From Pseudomonas lijiangensis (GTDB taxonomy: Bacteria; Pseudomonadota; Gammaproteobacteria; Pseudomonadales; Pseudomonadaceae), in contig NZ_CP076668.1 of the NCBI RefSeq assembly GCF_018968705.1, positions 5,702,501 through 5,766,500 of the forward strand: a DNA stretch of 64,000 nucleotides, given 5' to 3'. The notes below the pieces were generated by a model that saw only the letters and a program-made list of their open reading frames with translations, ran no database searches and was not told the DNA's origin. Positions 1 through 9,006 of the stretch are shown here, one piece after another. Positions within the stretch are counted from its first letter, which is position 1. Each line of letters starts with the position of its first letter. Made by a program: the position numbers and the translations under genes.

Positions 1-954
1 ACCTTCGTCTTTCATGCGCCCCAGTCGCAGACACCCTTGCAGCGCCAGAGTGATTTCGGTCTGCATGTCAGCGAGCTTTTTCTGGATCAACTGATTTGCG
101 GCCAGAGGACGCCCGAACTGCTTGCGGTCCAGCGTGTATTGCCGCGCCGTGTGCCAGCAGAACTCCGCCGCCCCGAGCGCCCCCCAGGAGATTCCGTAGC
201 GGGCCGAGTTCAGGCAAGTAAAAGGGCCTTTGAGACCGCGCACATCCGGGAAGATGTTTTCTTCAGGCACAAAGACGTTGTCCATCACGATCTCGCCGGT
301 AAGGGATGCACGCAATCCCACCTTGCCATGAATCGCTGGGGCACTCAGCCCGGCCCAGCCTTTCTCCAGGACGAAGCCACGAATGTCGCCCTCGTCATCC
401 TTGCCCCAGACCACGAACACATCCGCGATAGGGCTATTGGTGATCCACATCTTGCTGCCGGTCAGGCGATACCCGCCGTCGACCTTGCGCGCCCGGGTGA
501 TCATCGCACCCGGATCGGAACCGTGATCAGGCTCGGTCAGACCGAAACAGCCGATCCACTCGCCGGACGCCAGCTTTGGCAGGTACTTCTGCTTCTGGGC
601 CAGGGTGCCGAACTCATTGATCGGCACCATCACCAGAGAAGACTGCACACTCATCATGGAGCGATAACCCGAATCGACGCGCTCCACTTCCCGCGCAATC
701 AGTCCGTAGCTCACGTAATTCAGGCCGCTGCCGCCGAACTCTTCCGGAATGGTCGCACCCAGCAAGCCGACCTCGCCCATTTCACGAAAGATGGCGGGAT
801 CGGTCTGCTCATGACGAAAGGCTTCAAGCACCCGGGGAGCGAGCTTGCTTTGGGCGAACTGTTCAGCACTGCGCATCACCATGCGCTCTTCTTCTGTGAG
901 CTGTTGATCCAGCAGCAGCGGATCGATCCAGTTGAAGCTTGCTTTACCACCCAT
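1..954 (-). CDS. gcdH: Glutaryl-CoA dehydrogenase, 3' end outside the window
   Basis: FAD-dependent acyl-CoA dehydrogenase that oxidises and decarboxylates glutaryl-CoA to crotonyl-CoA in lysine/glutarate catabolism. The frame is open from the ATG at 952-954 to base 1, giving 318 residues of a protein usually about 390 long, so the C-terminus is missing. Visible family features are the N-terminal [18 protein letters not shown] segment, [15 protein letters not shown] (acyl-CoA dehydrogenase signature), the [15 protein letters not shown] strand and the [16 protein letters not shown] helix typical of glutaryl-CoA rather than short-chain dehydrogenases. A LysR gene is divergent 156 bp upstream, the usual gcdH-gcdR arrangement in pseudomonads. 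A 318-residue plus-strand frame across the same bases is a shadow. Confidence 0.93.
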   Translation of the reverse strand, partial: MGGKASFNWIDPLLLDQQLTEEERMVMRSAEQFAQSKLAPRVLEAFRHEQTDPAIFREMGEVGLLGATIPEEFGGSGLNYVSYGLIAREVERVDSGYRSMMSVQSSLVMVPINEFGTLAQKQKYLPKLASGEWIGCFGLTEPDHGSDPGAMITRARKVDGGYRLTGSKMWITNSPIADVFVVWGKDDEGDIRGFVLEKGWAGLSAPAIHGKVGLRASLTGEIVMDNVFVPEENIFPDVRGLKGPFTCLNSARYGISWGALGAAEFCWHTARQYTLDRKQFGRPLAANQLIQKKLADMQTEITLALQGCLRLGRMKDEG

Positions 955-1110
955 GACTCACTCCTCGCGTCGCTCGCAAATGTTGTGAAGTGATCCTAGA
1001 CCCGCTTTCACAGGGCGACAAACGACGATTACTCAAGCTCTTGTGCTAATTTCTCACTCCGTAATCCCTATAACCGCCATATTTATCAACGACGAGTGAG
1101 GCCAGCGTAT

Positions 1111-2019
1111 ATGCGGCGAAAAATCCCCAGCACAGCCGCACTCGTCAGTTTCGAGTCCGCCGCTCGCCACGAGAGCTTTACCAAGGCGGCAAACGAGCTT
1201 TCACTGACCCAAAGCGCCATATGCCGACAGATCGGCAGCCTGGAAGAGTTCCTGGGCGTAGAACTGTTCCGACGTTCCAGGCGTGGCGTGAAGCTGACCG
1301 AAGCCGGCCTTTCCTACAGCCGTCGCGTTGCCGCGCAACTGGATGCAGTGGAGCGCGATACGCTGTCGATCATGGGTCAGCAAGGTGCCAATGTGATCGA
1401 ACTGGCAGTCGTGCCTACTTTCGGCACGCAATGGCTGCTGCCGCGACTCAAGGATTTCCAGCAGCGCCACCCTGAAGTCACGGTCAACCTCACCAACCGG
1501 ACTCGCCCCTTCCTGTTTGCCGACACCGATTTCGACGCCGCCATCTACTTTGGCGATGCCGACTGGCCAGGCACCGAAGCCCATCGCCTGATGGGCGAAA
1601 ACCCCATGCCGATCTGCAGTCCGGCGTTCATGCAAGGTCGTGACAACCTGGATGCCAAGCAGATCGCCGAGATGCCATTGCTGCAACAGACCACGCGCCC
1701 TTACGCCTGGCGGCAGTGGTTCAACGCGCAGCACCTGAATATCCCCCGCGACATGACAGGTCCTCGGTACGAGCTATTCTCCATGCTTGCCCAGGCAGCG
1801 ATGCATGAGATGGGAATAGCCCTGATCCCTCCTTTTCTGATCCAGCGTGAGTTACAGGAAAAACGGCTGGTCATCGCCAACACCCACGCACTCGACAGCA
1901 TCAAGGCCTACCACTTGATGATTCCGGAGCGAAAAGTCGAATCAGCGTCTTTACGCGCATTCAGGGATTGGCTGATTGAGCAGGCAAAAGGCTACAGGCT
2001 GCCGCCAGCAAGGGATTGA
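1111..2019 (+). CDS. gcdR: LysR-family transcriptional regulator, probable activator of gcdH (GcdR-like)
   Basis: Transcription factor of 302 residues. The N-terminal winged HTH (about residues 5-65) contains FESAARHESFTKAANELSLT followed by SAICRQIGSLEEFLG, and the LysR substrate-binding domain fills about 90-295. It resembles the GcvA/GcdR branch. I chose ATG 1111 because GAGG lies 9 bases upstream; a GTG at 1096 would add five residues without a better site. It is divergent from gcdH, with a 156-bp shared promoter region. By analogy with pseudomonad GcdR it probably senses glutarate and activates gcdH; this is inferred from position and similarity, not from any ligand-specific residue I can see. 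Confidence 0.8.
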   Translation: MRRKIPSTAALVSFESAARHESFTKAANELSLTQSAICRQIGSLEEFLGVELFRRSRRGVKLTEAGLSYSRRVAAQLDAVERDTLSIMGQQGANVIELAVVPTFGTQWLLPRLKDFQQRHPEVTVNLTNRTRPFLFADTDFDAAIYFGDADWPGTEAHRLMGENPMPICSPAFMQGRDNLDAKQIAEMPLLQQTTRPYAWRQWFNAQHLNIPRDMTGPRYELFSMLAQAAMHEMGIALIPPFLIQRELQEKRLVIANTHALDSIKAYHLMIPERKVESASLRAFRDWLIEQAKGYRLPPARD

Positions 2020-2454
2020 GACACGAAACCAGAAAGTAGTGCAGCCTTATAAACACCTACAAATGTAAGGTTTTGTCGCTTCATGACAATCTTTCACCAC
2101 GTCGCAAAAAATTGACTCATGCTCTTTATTTACGGGCTCTCTAGCTTATTTTTAAGAGTTGAGGGCAAATCACTGAAAAAATCCTCTTTTCCACACTTTC
2201 CAGATGGAATCTCCTGAAAGCCCTATAAATAAAGGCTTACAGCCATTACTTGCGACAATAGGTCACAGGATGACTTGTAGTTAATTTATAGTCTCGTTAC
2301 AGAATGTGTTGAAGCCCTCCCGACTTCAATTGCAGAATGCTCCGCCCCCAAGGCTTTCAAGGCCTCGAGGCATGCTGATCGGCCACCCCAGACGCACCAG
2401 CCGTAGTGCGCTGGCCTATTTATGAAGATAAAAAGATCACGCAGGAGATTTGAC
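2020..2454. other. Non-coding region between the LysR gene and pntAA
   Basis: About 435 bases, AT-richer than its surroundings between roughly 2040 and 2300. It must hold the pntAA promoter, but I cannot assign a convincing -35/-10 pair; TATAGT at 2286-2291 is a candidate -10 without a good -35. No hairpin, RNA gene or repeat stands out. A 96-codon minus-strand frame overlapping pntAA (2286-2576) has no recognisable features and is disregarded. Confidence 0.5.
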
Positions 2455-3576
2455 GTGCACATTGGTGTTCCTCTTGAAACCCAAACGGGTGAAACACGGG
2501 TTGCTGCCACCCCGGAAACCATCAAAAAGCTGATCAGCCAAGGCCATAGAATCACTGTGCAAAGCGGAGCGGGCATCCATGCCAGCGTGCCGGACAGTGC
2601 CTATGAAACAGCGGGCGCCACCATCGGTGGAGCAAGCGAAGCCTTCGCAGGTGAGCTGATCCTCAAGGTCACAGCCCCCAACGACAGCGAACTGGCTCTG
2701 ATAAAGAGCGGCACGATCGTCATCGGGATGCTCAACCCGTTCAATAACGAGACCATCGCCAGGCTGGCCGAACGCGGCATCACCGCTTTCGCTCTGGAAG
2801 CGGCACCGCGCACTTCCCGCGCGCAAAGCCTCGATGTGCTGTCGTCCCAGGCCAACATTGCCGGCTACAAGTCTGTGCTGCTGGCAGCCCATCACTACCC
2901 CCGCTTCATGCCGATGCTCATGACAGCTGCTGGCACCGTGAAAGCTGCCCGGGTTCTGGTGCTCGGTGCCGGTGTTGCCGGGTTGCAGGCCATTGCCACT
3001 GCCAAGCGACTGGGTGCGGTAGTAGAGGCTTCCGACGTGCGACCTGCCGTCAAAGAGCAGATCGAGTCCTTGGGCGCCAAATTCATCGACGTGCCGTACG
3101 AAACCGATGAAGAGCGCGAGTGCGCCGAAGGGGTTGGCGGCTACGCACGTCCAATGCCTGCAAGCTGGATGCAGCGTCAGGCCGTCGCCGTGCATGAACG
3201 CGCCAGACTGTCGGACATCGTGATCACCACCGCACTGATCCCCGGCCGCAAGGCGCCGGTGCTGCTCAGTGCCGAAACCGTGGCACAGATGAAGCCCGGC
3301 TCGGTGGTCATCGATCTGGCTGCGGCACAAGGCGGCAACTGCCCGCTGACAGTGGCCGATCAGGTGGTGGTGGAGCACGGCGTGACCATTGTCGGCCATA
3401 CCAACCTGCCCGCTATGGTCGCGGCTGACGCCTCGGCGCTGTACGCACGCAACCTGCTGGACTTCATGAAGCTGCTGTTCGACAAGGACGGCCAGTTGCA
3501 GATCAATCTCGAAGACGACATCGTCGCCGCGTGCCTGATGTGCCGCGACGGCCAAGTCATTCGCAAGAACGGCTGA
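2455..3576 (+). CDS. pntAA: NAD(P) transhydrogenase subunit alpha part 1 (NAD-binding, domain I)
   Basis: Soluble NAD(H)-binding component of the proton-translocating transhydrogenase, which uses the proton gradient to reduce NADP+ with NADH. The 373-residue product starts [17 protein letters not shown] and shows the AlaDH/PNT N-terminal domain, a [18 protein letters not shown] dinucleotide-binding loop, [17 protein letters not shown], and [14 protein letters not shown] near the C-terminus. The GTG at 2455 is preferred because AGGAG lies 7 bases upstream; an in-frame ATG at 2422 has no Shine-Dalgarno. The alpha subunit is split into two polypeptides, as in other pseudomonads and Rhodospirillum. 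It is the first gene of a three-gene operon, 10 bp before pntAB. Confidence 0.95.
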   Translation: MHIGVPLETQTGETRVAATPETIKKLISQGHRITVQSGAGIHASVPDSAYETAGATIGGASEAFAGELILKVTAPNDSELALIKSGTIVIGMLNPFNNETIARLAERGITAFALEAAPRTSRAQSLDVLSSQANIAGYKSVLLAAHHYPRFMPMLMTAAGTVKAARVLVLGAGVAGLQAIATAKRLGAVVEASDVRPAVKEQIESLGAKFIDVPYETDEERECAEGVGGYARPMPASWMQRQAVAVHERARLSDIVITTALIPGRKAPVLLSAETVAQMKPGSVVIDLAAAQGGNCPLTVADQVVVEHGVTIVGHTNLPAMVAADASALYARNLLDFMKLLFDKDGQLQINLEDDIVAACLMCRDGQVIRKNG

Positions 3577-3586
3577 GGACAAGACA

Positions 3587-3907
3587 ATGGAAGAGTTGAT
3601 CTCCCCTGGTATCTATAACCTGATCATTTTTGTACTGGCGATCTATATCGGTTACCACGTGGTCTGGAACGTGACGCCTGCCCTGCACACGCCGCTGATG
3701 GCCGTGACCAACGCCATTTCCGCCATCGTGATTGTCGGCGCCATGCTCGCCGCCGCCCTGACGGTGACGCCGCTGGGCAAGATCATGGGCACGCTTGCCG
3801 TGGCCCTGGCTGCCGTGAATGTGTTCGGTGGCTTTCTGGTCACCCGGCGCATGCTGGAAATGTTCAAGAAAAAAGCACCCAAGGCAAAAGACGAGGTGCA
3901 GAAGTAA
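3587..3907 (+). CDS. pntAB: NAD(P) transhydrogenase subunit alpha part 2 (membrane)
   Basis: Small 106-residue inner-membrane protein. It corresponds to the C-terminal membrane part of the E. coli alpha subunit. Three to four hydrophobic helices are visible (about residues 8-27, 33-60 and 64-88), followed by a lysine-rich tail. With PntB it forms the proton channel of the transhydrogenase. ATG 3587 has GAGGAC 8 bases upstream. Its stop codon overlaps the pntB start (TAATG), so translation of the two membrane subunits is probably coupled. Confidence 0.95.
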   Translation: MEELISPGIYNLIIFVLAIYIGYHVVWNVTPALHTPLMAVTNAISAIVIVGAMLAAALTVTPLGKIMGTLAVALAAVNVFGGFLVTRRMLEMFKKKAPKAKDEVQK

Positions 3908-5361
3908 TGAGCATGAATCTGGTCACCCTGCTGTATCTGGTCGCTTCGGTCTGCTTCATTCAGGCGCTCAAAGGACTCTCGCACCCCACAACCTCCCGTC
4001 GCGGCAACCTGTTCGGCATGCTGGGCATGGGCCTGGCGGTGATAACCACCGTCGGCCTGGTCTTCAAACTGGCGGCCCTTTCGACCGTCGAAGGCACCAG
4101 CGCGGGCATTGGCTATATCGTGGTCGGCCTGCTGGTCGGCGGCACGGCGGGGTCGATCATGGCCAAGCGTGTCGAGATGACCAAAATGCCGGAACTGGTC
4201 GCCTTCATGCACAGCATGATCGGCCTGGCAGCGGTGTTCATCGCCATTGCCGCCGTGGTCGAGCCGCAATCGCTGGGCATCGTGCGCAACCTTGGCGATT
4301 CGATCCCCACCGGTAACCGCCTGGAGCTGTTCCTCGGCGCAGCCATCGGGGCAATCACCTTTTCCGGATCGGTGATCGCCTTCGGCAAGCTGTCGGGCAA
4401 GTACAAATTCCGTCTGTTCCAGGGCACACCGGTACAGTTTGCCGGACAGCACAAGCTGAACCTGATTCTCGGGCTCGCCACGCTGTTCTTTGGCCTGACG
4501 TTCATGTTCACCGGCAACCTGACCGCCTTCGCCATCATGCTGGCCCTGGCCTTCGTGATCGGCGTGCTGCTGATCATCCCGATTGGCGGCGCTGACATGC
4601 CCGTGGTGGTGTCGATGCTCAACAGCTATTCGGGCTGGGCGGCAGCAGGTATCGGCTTTTCGCTGAACAACTCGATGCTGATCATTGCCGGCTCGCTGGT
4701 GGGCTCTTCGGGCGCGATTCTGTCCTACATCATGTGCAAGGCCATGAACCGCTCGTTCTTCAACGTGATCGGTGGCGGTTTCGGCGGCGCAACCGAAGCC
4801 GGTGGCCCGGCAGGTGCCAAGGAAGCGCGTCCGGTCAAATCCGGTTCGGCCGACGATGCCACGTTCCTGCTGACCAACGCCGACACCGTGATCATCGTTC
4901 CAGGCTACGGCCTGGCAGTCGCACGGGCGCAGCATGCACTCAAAGAGCTGACTGAAAAGCTGACCCATCACGGCGTCACCGTGAAATACGCCATCCACCC
5001 GGTCGCGGGCCGGATGCCCGGGCATATGAACGTGCTGCTGGCCGAGGCCGAAGTGCCTTACGACCAGGTGTTCGAGATGGAAGACATCAACTCTGAGTTC
5101 GGTCAGGCTGACGTGGTGCTGGTGCTGGGCGCCAACGACGTGGTCAACCCGGCAGCCCGCAACGACCCCAAATCGCCGATTGCCGGAATGCCGATCCTCG
5201 AAGCCTTCAAGGCCAAGACGATCATCGTCAACAAGCGCTCCATGGCCAGCGGTTATGCCGGTCTGGACAACGAACTGTTCTATATGGATAAAACCATGAT
5301 GGTGTTCGGAGACGCCAAAAAGGTGATCGAGGACATGGTTAAGGCTGTGGAAAACGCTTAG
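3907..5361 (+). CDS. pntB: NAD(P) transhydrogenase subunit beta
   Basis: NADP(H)-binding membrane subunit, 484 residues. The N-terminal ~270 residues hold eight to nine transmembrane helices, and the C-terminal domain (about 300-484) is the NADP-binding domain III. Recognisable motifs are VIIVPGYGLAVARAQHAL, the NADP loop VAGRMPGHMNVLLAEA, VLVLGANDVVNPAA and NKRSMASGYAGLDNELF. ATG 3907 overlaps the pntAB stop by one base; ATG 3913 is a possible alternative. The gene is followed by a strong intrinsic terminator, so the operon is pntAA-pntAB-pntB. Confidence 0.96.
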   Translation: MSMNLVTLLYLVASVCFIQALKGLSHPTTSRRGNLFGMLGMGLAVITTVGLVFKLAALSTVEGTSAGIGYIVVGLLVGGTAGSIMAKRVEMTKMPELVAFMHSMIGLAAVFIAIAAVVEPQSLGIVRNLGDSIPTGNRLELFLGAAIGAITFSGSVIAFGKLSGKYKFRLFQGTPVQFAGQHKLNLILGLATLFFGLTFMFTGNLTAFAIMLALAFVIGVLLIIPIGGADMPVVVSMLNSYSGWAAAGIGFSLNNSMLIIAGSLVGSSGAILSYIMCKAMNRSFFNVIGGGFGGATEAGGPAGAKEARPVKSGSADDATFLLTNADTVIIVPGYGLAVARAQHALKELTEKLTHHGVTVKYAIHPVAGRMPGHMNVLLAEAEVPYDQVFEMEDINSEFGQADVVLVLGANDVVNPAARNDPKSPIAGMPILEAFKAKTIIVNKRSMASGYAGLDNELFYMDKTMMVFGDAKKVIEDMVKAVENA

Positions 5362-5380
5362 CCTCCAACCCGCCTGAAAG

Positions 5381-5413
5381 AGCCCCAGTGCGTTCTGCGC
5401 CTGGGGCTTTTTG
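5381..5413 (+). terminator. Intrinsic terminator of the pnt operon
   Basis: AGCCCCAG (5381-5388) pairs with CTGGGGCT (5401-5408), and a run of T follows. It lies 20 bases after the pntB stop. Confidence 0.9.
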
Positions 5414-5541
5414 CATTCCGCGTAACAGTGTTTTGCCTTGAAAGGCCCTAATTAGAGCCCTCCAATGCGACCTTGGTCGCGGGACGGAAAAACCCCAAGT
5501 CTCTAGACTTGACCCTCGCTTCCACCTTCGAGACAGAATCC

Positions 5542-7035
5542 ATGTACCGCGACCGTATACGTTTGCCTTCTTTGATGAGCAAGGTAATGAGCGCAGCAGA
5601 GGCTGCAGCGTTGATTGAAGATGGCATGACCGTCGGCATGAGCGGCTTCACCCGCGCCGGTGAAGCCAAGGCCGTTCCCCATGCACTGGCCGAACGCGCC
5701 AGAGTGTCGCCGCTCAAGATAAGCCTGATGACCGGCGCCAGCCTGGGCAACGATCTGGACAAGCAGTTGACCGAAGCCGGCGTGCTGTCTCGTCGCATGC
5801 CCTTCCAGGTCGACAATACGCTGCGCAAAGCCATCAATAACGGTACGGTCATGTTCATCGACCAGCACCTGTCCGATACCGTTGAACAGTTGCGCAACCG
5901 CCAGATCAAGGCAGTGGATCTGGCCGTCATCGAATGCGTGGCGATTACCGAAGAAGGCCATCTGGTGCTGAGCACGTCGGTCGGCAACTCGGCCAGCTTC
6001 GCGATCCTGGCCAAGCAGGTCATCGTGGAGATCAACCTGTCACAGCCGCTGGAGCTGGAAGGCCTGCACGACATCTATATTCCCAGCTATCGGCCGACCC
6101 GCCTGCCGATTCCGGTCCTGGATGCCGATTCGCGCATCGGCAGCAGCGCCGTCAAGATCGACCCGGCGAAGATCGTCGGTATTGTCATCAGCGATCAGGC
6201 CGACTCACCTTCAACTGTACTGCCGCCGGATGCCGAGACCCAGGCCATCGCCAACCATCTGGTGGAGTTCTTCAAGAAGGAAGTGCGCGAAGACCGGCTG
6301 ACCAACCAGTTGATGCCGCTGCAGGCGGGGATCGGCACCATCGCCAATGCCGTGATGCACGGCCTGCTGGACTCGCCGTTCCATGACATGACCATGTATT
6401 CCGAAGTGCTGCAGGACTCGACTTTCGACCTGTTCGATGCAGGCAAACTGAGCTTCGCATCCGGCAGTTCCATGACCCTGTCCGCCGCCAAGCACGAGCA
6501 GGTGTTCTCGGACTTCAATCGCTACAAGTCACGCCTGGTGCTGCGCCCGCAAGAAATCTCCAACCACCCTGAAGTCATTCGCCGCCTGGGCATCATCGGC
6601 ATCAACACGGCACTGGAGTTCGATCTGTACGGCAACGTGAACTCGACCCACGTCTGCGGCACCCGGATGATGAACGGCATCGGCGGCTCCGGCGACTTCT
6701 CGCGCAATGCCCACCTGGCCATCTTCGTCACCAAATCCATCGCCAAGGGCGGCTCGATTTCCAGTGTGGTGCCCATGGTGAGCCATGTGGACCATACCGA
6801 ACACGATGTGGACATCCTCGTGACCGAGCAGGGTCTGGCCGATCTGCGCGGCCTGGCACCTCGCGAACGCGCCCGGATCATCATCGACAATTGCGTGCAT
6901 CCAGACTATCGCGAGGCTCTGAATCAATACTTTGCGGCCGCCTGCGCCATCGGCGGACACACCCCGCACATCCTGCGCGAAGCACTGAGTTGGCACATCA
7001 ATCTGGAAGAGACGGGTCGCATGCTGCCGACCTGA
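5542..7035 (+). CDS. Acetyl-CoA hydrolase / succinyl-CoA:acetate CoA-transferase family protein
   Basis: Class I CoA-transferase-like enzyme of 497 residues. It belongs to the family of yeast Ach1, Acetobacter AarC and Clostridium Cat1, which move CoA between acetyl/propionyl and succinate or hydrolyse acetyl-CoA. MYSEVLQDSTFDLFDAGKL contains the glutamate expected to form the enzyme-CoA thioester. GIGGSGDFSRNAHLAIF and TEQGLADLRGLAPRERA are also family hallmarks. ATG 5542 gives the family's usual N-terminus (MYRDRIRLPSLMSKVMSA); the frame is open further upstream but without a ribosome site. It stands alone between the pnt terminator and a 320-bp gap. The exact CoA donor and acceptor cannot be read from sequence. 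Confidence 0.88.
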   Translation: MYRDRIRLPSLMSKVMSAAEAAALIEDGMTVGMSGFTRAGEAKAVPHALAERARVSPLKISLMTGASLGNDLDKQLTEAGVLSRRMPFQVDNTLRKAINNGTVMFIDQHLSDTVEQLRNRQIKAVDLAVIECVAITEEGHLVLSTSVGNSASFAILAKQVIVEINLSQPLELEGLHDIYIPSYRPTRLPIPVLDADSRIGSSAVKIDPAKIVGIVISDQADSPSTVLPPDAETQAIANHLVEFFKKEVREDRLTNQLMPLQAGIGTIANAVMHGLLDSPFHDMTMYSEVLQDSTFDLFDAGKLSFASGSSMTLSAAKHEQVFSDFNRYKSRLVLRPQEISNHPEVIRRLGIIGINTALEFDLYGNVNSTHVCGTRMMNGIGGSGDFSRNAHLAIFVTKSIAKGGSISSVVPMVSHVDHTEHDVDILVTEQGLADLRGLAPRERARIIIDNCVHPDYREALNQYFAAACAIGGHTPHILREALSWHINLEETGRMLPT

Positions 7036-7355
7036 GGAACACAGTTGCAAGTTAGCAAGAGGTTTCTTTGCTCACTTTCCAGCTTCACTCAACCCATCTG
7101 AAACAAACTGTACTTCTGTACTGGTCAAAAAACGGCTCAAAACAGCAAAACTCACCAAGCTCGACCACAAAATGCACCATATAAGTGCTAACCGGTACAG
7201 TTGCCCCATTTATGAACAAAACAGTGCCTATAAACAGTTAACTGAACCATCACAATACAAATGAACTGTGTCTATAGATACTGGCCGACTGAGAGGAAGA
7301 TAGGCACCAGTCAAGTCATTCTCTAAACCCGCCACAAGCGGAAGGAAGTCACACC
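7036..7355. promoter_or_regulatory. Upstream region of the DUF1127 gene with GTACAG-type motifs
   Basis: 320 bases without a gene, AT-rich after about 7080. They contain AACTGTACTTCTGTACTGG (7106-7124) and ACCGGTACAGTTGCC (7191-7205), which match motifs found again downstream of the DUF1127 gene (7694-7709 and 7723-7738). This looks like operator DNA for the small gene; the regulator is unknown. Confidence 0.5.
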
Positions 7356-7571
7356 ATGGAACGTACAGTCAGTTCCGACCTGTTCAACGAAAGCACCGTC
7401 AACACCGCTCAAGCTGCATGGCCTCTGCGCGTACTCGCCAACCTGATGCTCTGGCAGCGTCGCCTCTCCAGCCGCCACCAACTGGCTCGCCTGGATGCAC
7501 GTCTTCTCGCCGACGCAGGTATCAGCGAAGCACAGCGTTACGAAGAGCTGAGCAAGCCGTTCTGGCGCTAA
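7356..7571 (+). CDS. DUF1127 (YjiS-like) small protein
   Basis: A 71-residue protein whose C-terminal half carries the DUF1127 pattern: RLSSRHQLARLDARLLADAG followed by ISEAQRYEELSKPFW. The family consists of short, arginine-rich bacterial proteins; some members bind RNA or affect phosphate/carbon metabolism in alphaproteobacteria, but no function is established for this one. ATG 7356 has GGAAGG about 9 bases upstream. It is monocistronic, flanked by repeated GTACAG motifs and closed by a strong hairpin. In E. coli the homologue yjiS lies beside the MocR-type regulator yjiR, and a PLP-dependent regulator may act here too, but none is adjacent. Confidence 0.85.
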   Translation: MERTVSSDLFNESTVNTAQAAWPLRVLANLMLWQRRLSSRHQLARLDARLLADAGISEAQRYEELSKPFWR

Positions 7572-7631
7572 CTGAAGCGCCCGCTGGTCCAGACCTGAAA
7601 GGTCTCTCACCAGCACCCCAAATTGTTTAAC

Positions 7632-7672
7632 ACAAGGCCCGTCTCAGGTAACCGAGACGGGCCTTGTCGTTT
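7632..7672 (+). terminator. Hairpin terminator after the DUF1127 gene
   Basis: Perfect 14-bp stem ACAAGGCCCGTCTC (7632-7645) / GAGACGGGCCTTGT (7654-7667) with an 8-base loop. The T tail is weak (CGTTTGT). Confidence 0.75.
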
Positions 7673-7693
7673 GTGGACTGAAATATCCCGGAA

Positions 7694-7738
7694 CAGGTAC
7701 AGTTTTACCAAAGAGAATAAATACCTGTACAGTTTGGC
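7694..7738. promoter_or_regulatory. Pair of GTACAGTTT motifs
   Basis: CAGGTACAGTTTTACC (7694-7709) and ACCTGTACAGTTTGGC (7723-7738) are two same-orientation copies spaced 29 bp apart, between the DUF1127 terminator and a REP element. They resemble the motifs upstream of the DUF1127 gene. Function is inferred only from repetition. Confidence 0.4.
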
Positions 7739-7754
7739 CCATGGCTGCTGACAG

Positions 7755-7844
7755 GTGGGACCGGATTCATCCGGGAAGCTTCATTCGCTGCCAACAGAGA
7801 TACAGAGAATGTACGGGCCTCTTCCCGGATAAATCCGGTCCCAC
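7755..7844. repeat. REP-type inverted pair (GTGGGACCGGATTTATCCGGGAA family)
   Basis: GTGGGACCGGATTCATCCGG (7755-7774, continuing GAAG) is inverted as CTTCCCGGATAAATCCGGTC (from 7821, continuing CCAC to 7844). The two arms flank about 42 bp. The same family recurs at 13892-13980. Confidence 0.85.
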
Positions 7845-7951
7845 ACAGCCTGCACATCAACCATTCGCCCACCGGCCTGCACCCTGCAATGACAATCTCA
7901 TGACGGCTGCGATAGGCTAATGCCCACTCCGTCACACTTTGGAATTCCACC

Positions 7952-8269
7952 ATGACTCTGTTCCGTATCCTCGCTGCAGCCGCACTGCTGACAGCGGCTG
8001 CCAATGCAAACGCCACCAGCTTCATCGTCACGACCGATGCTGTCGTGGGTGCTGTGGCAGCTTCCAGCGAAGCCACTTCCGATGCCTCTTCTTCCTTGAG
8101 AGACGACAAGATCGTCCGCGCCGCCCGTGACGAAGCTGCCAGCTTCGTGGCCAGCGAAGGCGACATCCGCGGTGCTCAACTGGAAGGTGCGTTCCAGCAC
8201 ATTCGCCAGCAATACCCGAACCTGAGCGCAACAGATACACAACTGGCCCAGGCCATTCTGGCCATCTGA
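7952..8269 (+). CDS. DUF2388 family secreted protein, copy 1
   Basis: Exported 105-residue protein. The signal peptide is MTLFRILAAAALLTAAANAN with cleavage expected near ANA-TS. The mature part has the DUF2388 pattern: TTDAVVG, then a serine-rich stretch, SLRDDKIVRAARDEAASFV, ASEGDIRGAQLEGAF and TQLAQAILAI at the C-terminus. DUF2388 proteins are Pseudomonas-specific envelope proteins of unknown function. GGAAT precedes ATG 7952. It is the first of three consecutive paralogues, followed by a DUF4105 gene. Confidence 0.85.
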   Translation: MTLFRILAAAALLTAAANANATSFIVTTDAVVGAVAASSEATSDASSSLRDDKIVRAARDEAASFVASEGDIRGAQLEGAFQHIRQQYPNLSATDTQLAQAILAI

Positions 8270-8343
8270 ACCAGCGACCGGGGGTAGCTCAAGGCCAGGC
8301 ATTGCGCTAGCCTTGGGCCTCGTTTTGCCAGCCATTGAAAGCC

Positions 8344-8649
8344 ATGCGTTTATTACCTCTTCTGTTTGCAGCTCCAGTCGCCAGCCTGATCTGGGTCAGC
8401 CCGGCTCAGGCCTTCGATACGACAACACAGAGCCTGGTCATTACCGGATACGTCACCACTCAGGTCACCACGGCGCCTTTCGACAGAAAGCTGATCCTGG
8501 CCGCTCAGGATGATGCGGCTGCCTTCGTCGCCACTGACGGCCAGATCCGTGGTGTCCGGTTGGAATCAGCATTGCGCAACCTGCGAAACACCCAGTCAAA
8601 ACTTCATGCCAGCGACCTTGAACTGGCAGAAACAATCCTCGTCCAATAG
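8344..8649 (+). CDS. DUF2388 family secreted protein, copy 2
   Basis: Paralogue of 101 residues with signal peptide MRLLPLLFAAPVASLIWVSP (AQA cleavage). The mature part keeps the family blocks: LVITGYVTTQVTTAPFDRKL, LAAQDDAAAFVATDGQIRG and DLELAETILVQ. It lacks the serine-rich insert of copy 1. ATG 8344 is chosen over TTG 8335 because it begins the signal peptide cleanly; the ribosome site is weak (GAAAG). It lies 74 bp after copy 1 and 36 bp before copy 3. Function unknown. Confidence 0.82.
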   Translation: MRLLPLLFAAPVASLIWVSPAQAFDTTTQSLVITGYVTTQVTTAPFDRKLILAAQDDAAAFVATDGQIRGVRLESALRNLRNTQSKLHASDLELAETILVQ

Positions 8650-8685
8650 TCACTTTCGACCTCTTTGCGTAACTGGAGACGTTAC

Positions 8686-9006
8686 ATGCGTACCCCGCTG
8701 ATTGCCGCTACCCTTGGCCTGCTAGTAATGGCAGACATTGCCCAGGCCCAGACCGTCGTGGCCACGAGCAATATCATCGTTCGCGCTTTCGGTCGTTCCA
8801 TCGACTTCACCTCGGACACCACGACCTCCATTCGCGACTCCAAGGTCGTGATCCAGGCCAAAGACGACGCCGCCAGCTATGTCGCCAGCGACGGTGACAT
8901 CCACGGCGCGCAACTCGATGCCGCTTTCGATACCCTGCGCACCCGCGTGCCTGAAGCACGTGATGCCAGTGACCGGACACTCGCCGAAGCCATTCTCGCT
9001 CTGTGA
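8686..9006 (+). CDS. DUF2388 family secreted protein, copy 3
   Basis: Third paralogue, 106 residues. The signal peptide is MRTPLIAATLGLLVMADIAQ (AQA cleavage), and the mature part has SIRDSKVVIQAKDDAASYVA, SDGDIHGAQLDAAFDTL and RTLAEAILAL. GGAG lies 7 bases before ATG 8686. The TGA stop overlaps the GTG start of the next gene, which suggests coupled translation with the DUF4105 protein and hence a shared role in the envelope. Confidence 0.85.
   Translation: MRTPLIAATLGLLVMADIAQAQTVVATSNIIVRAFGRSIDFTSDTTTSIRDSKVVIQAKDDAASYVASDGDIHGAQLDAAFDTLRTRVPEARDASDRTLAEAILAL

Noticed and set aside
37-993. 318-codon plus-strand frame over gcdH
   Set aside because: The minus strand encodes glutaryl-CoA dehydrogenase with conserved motifs throughout.
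3652-5025. 457-codon minus-strand frame over pntAB/pntB
   Set aside because: Low-complexity His/Gln/Arg/Asp-rich composition typical of the antisense of a GC-rich gene; pntB is unambiguous.
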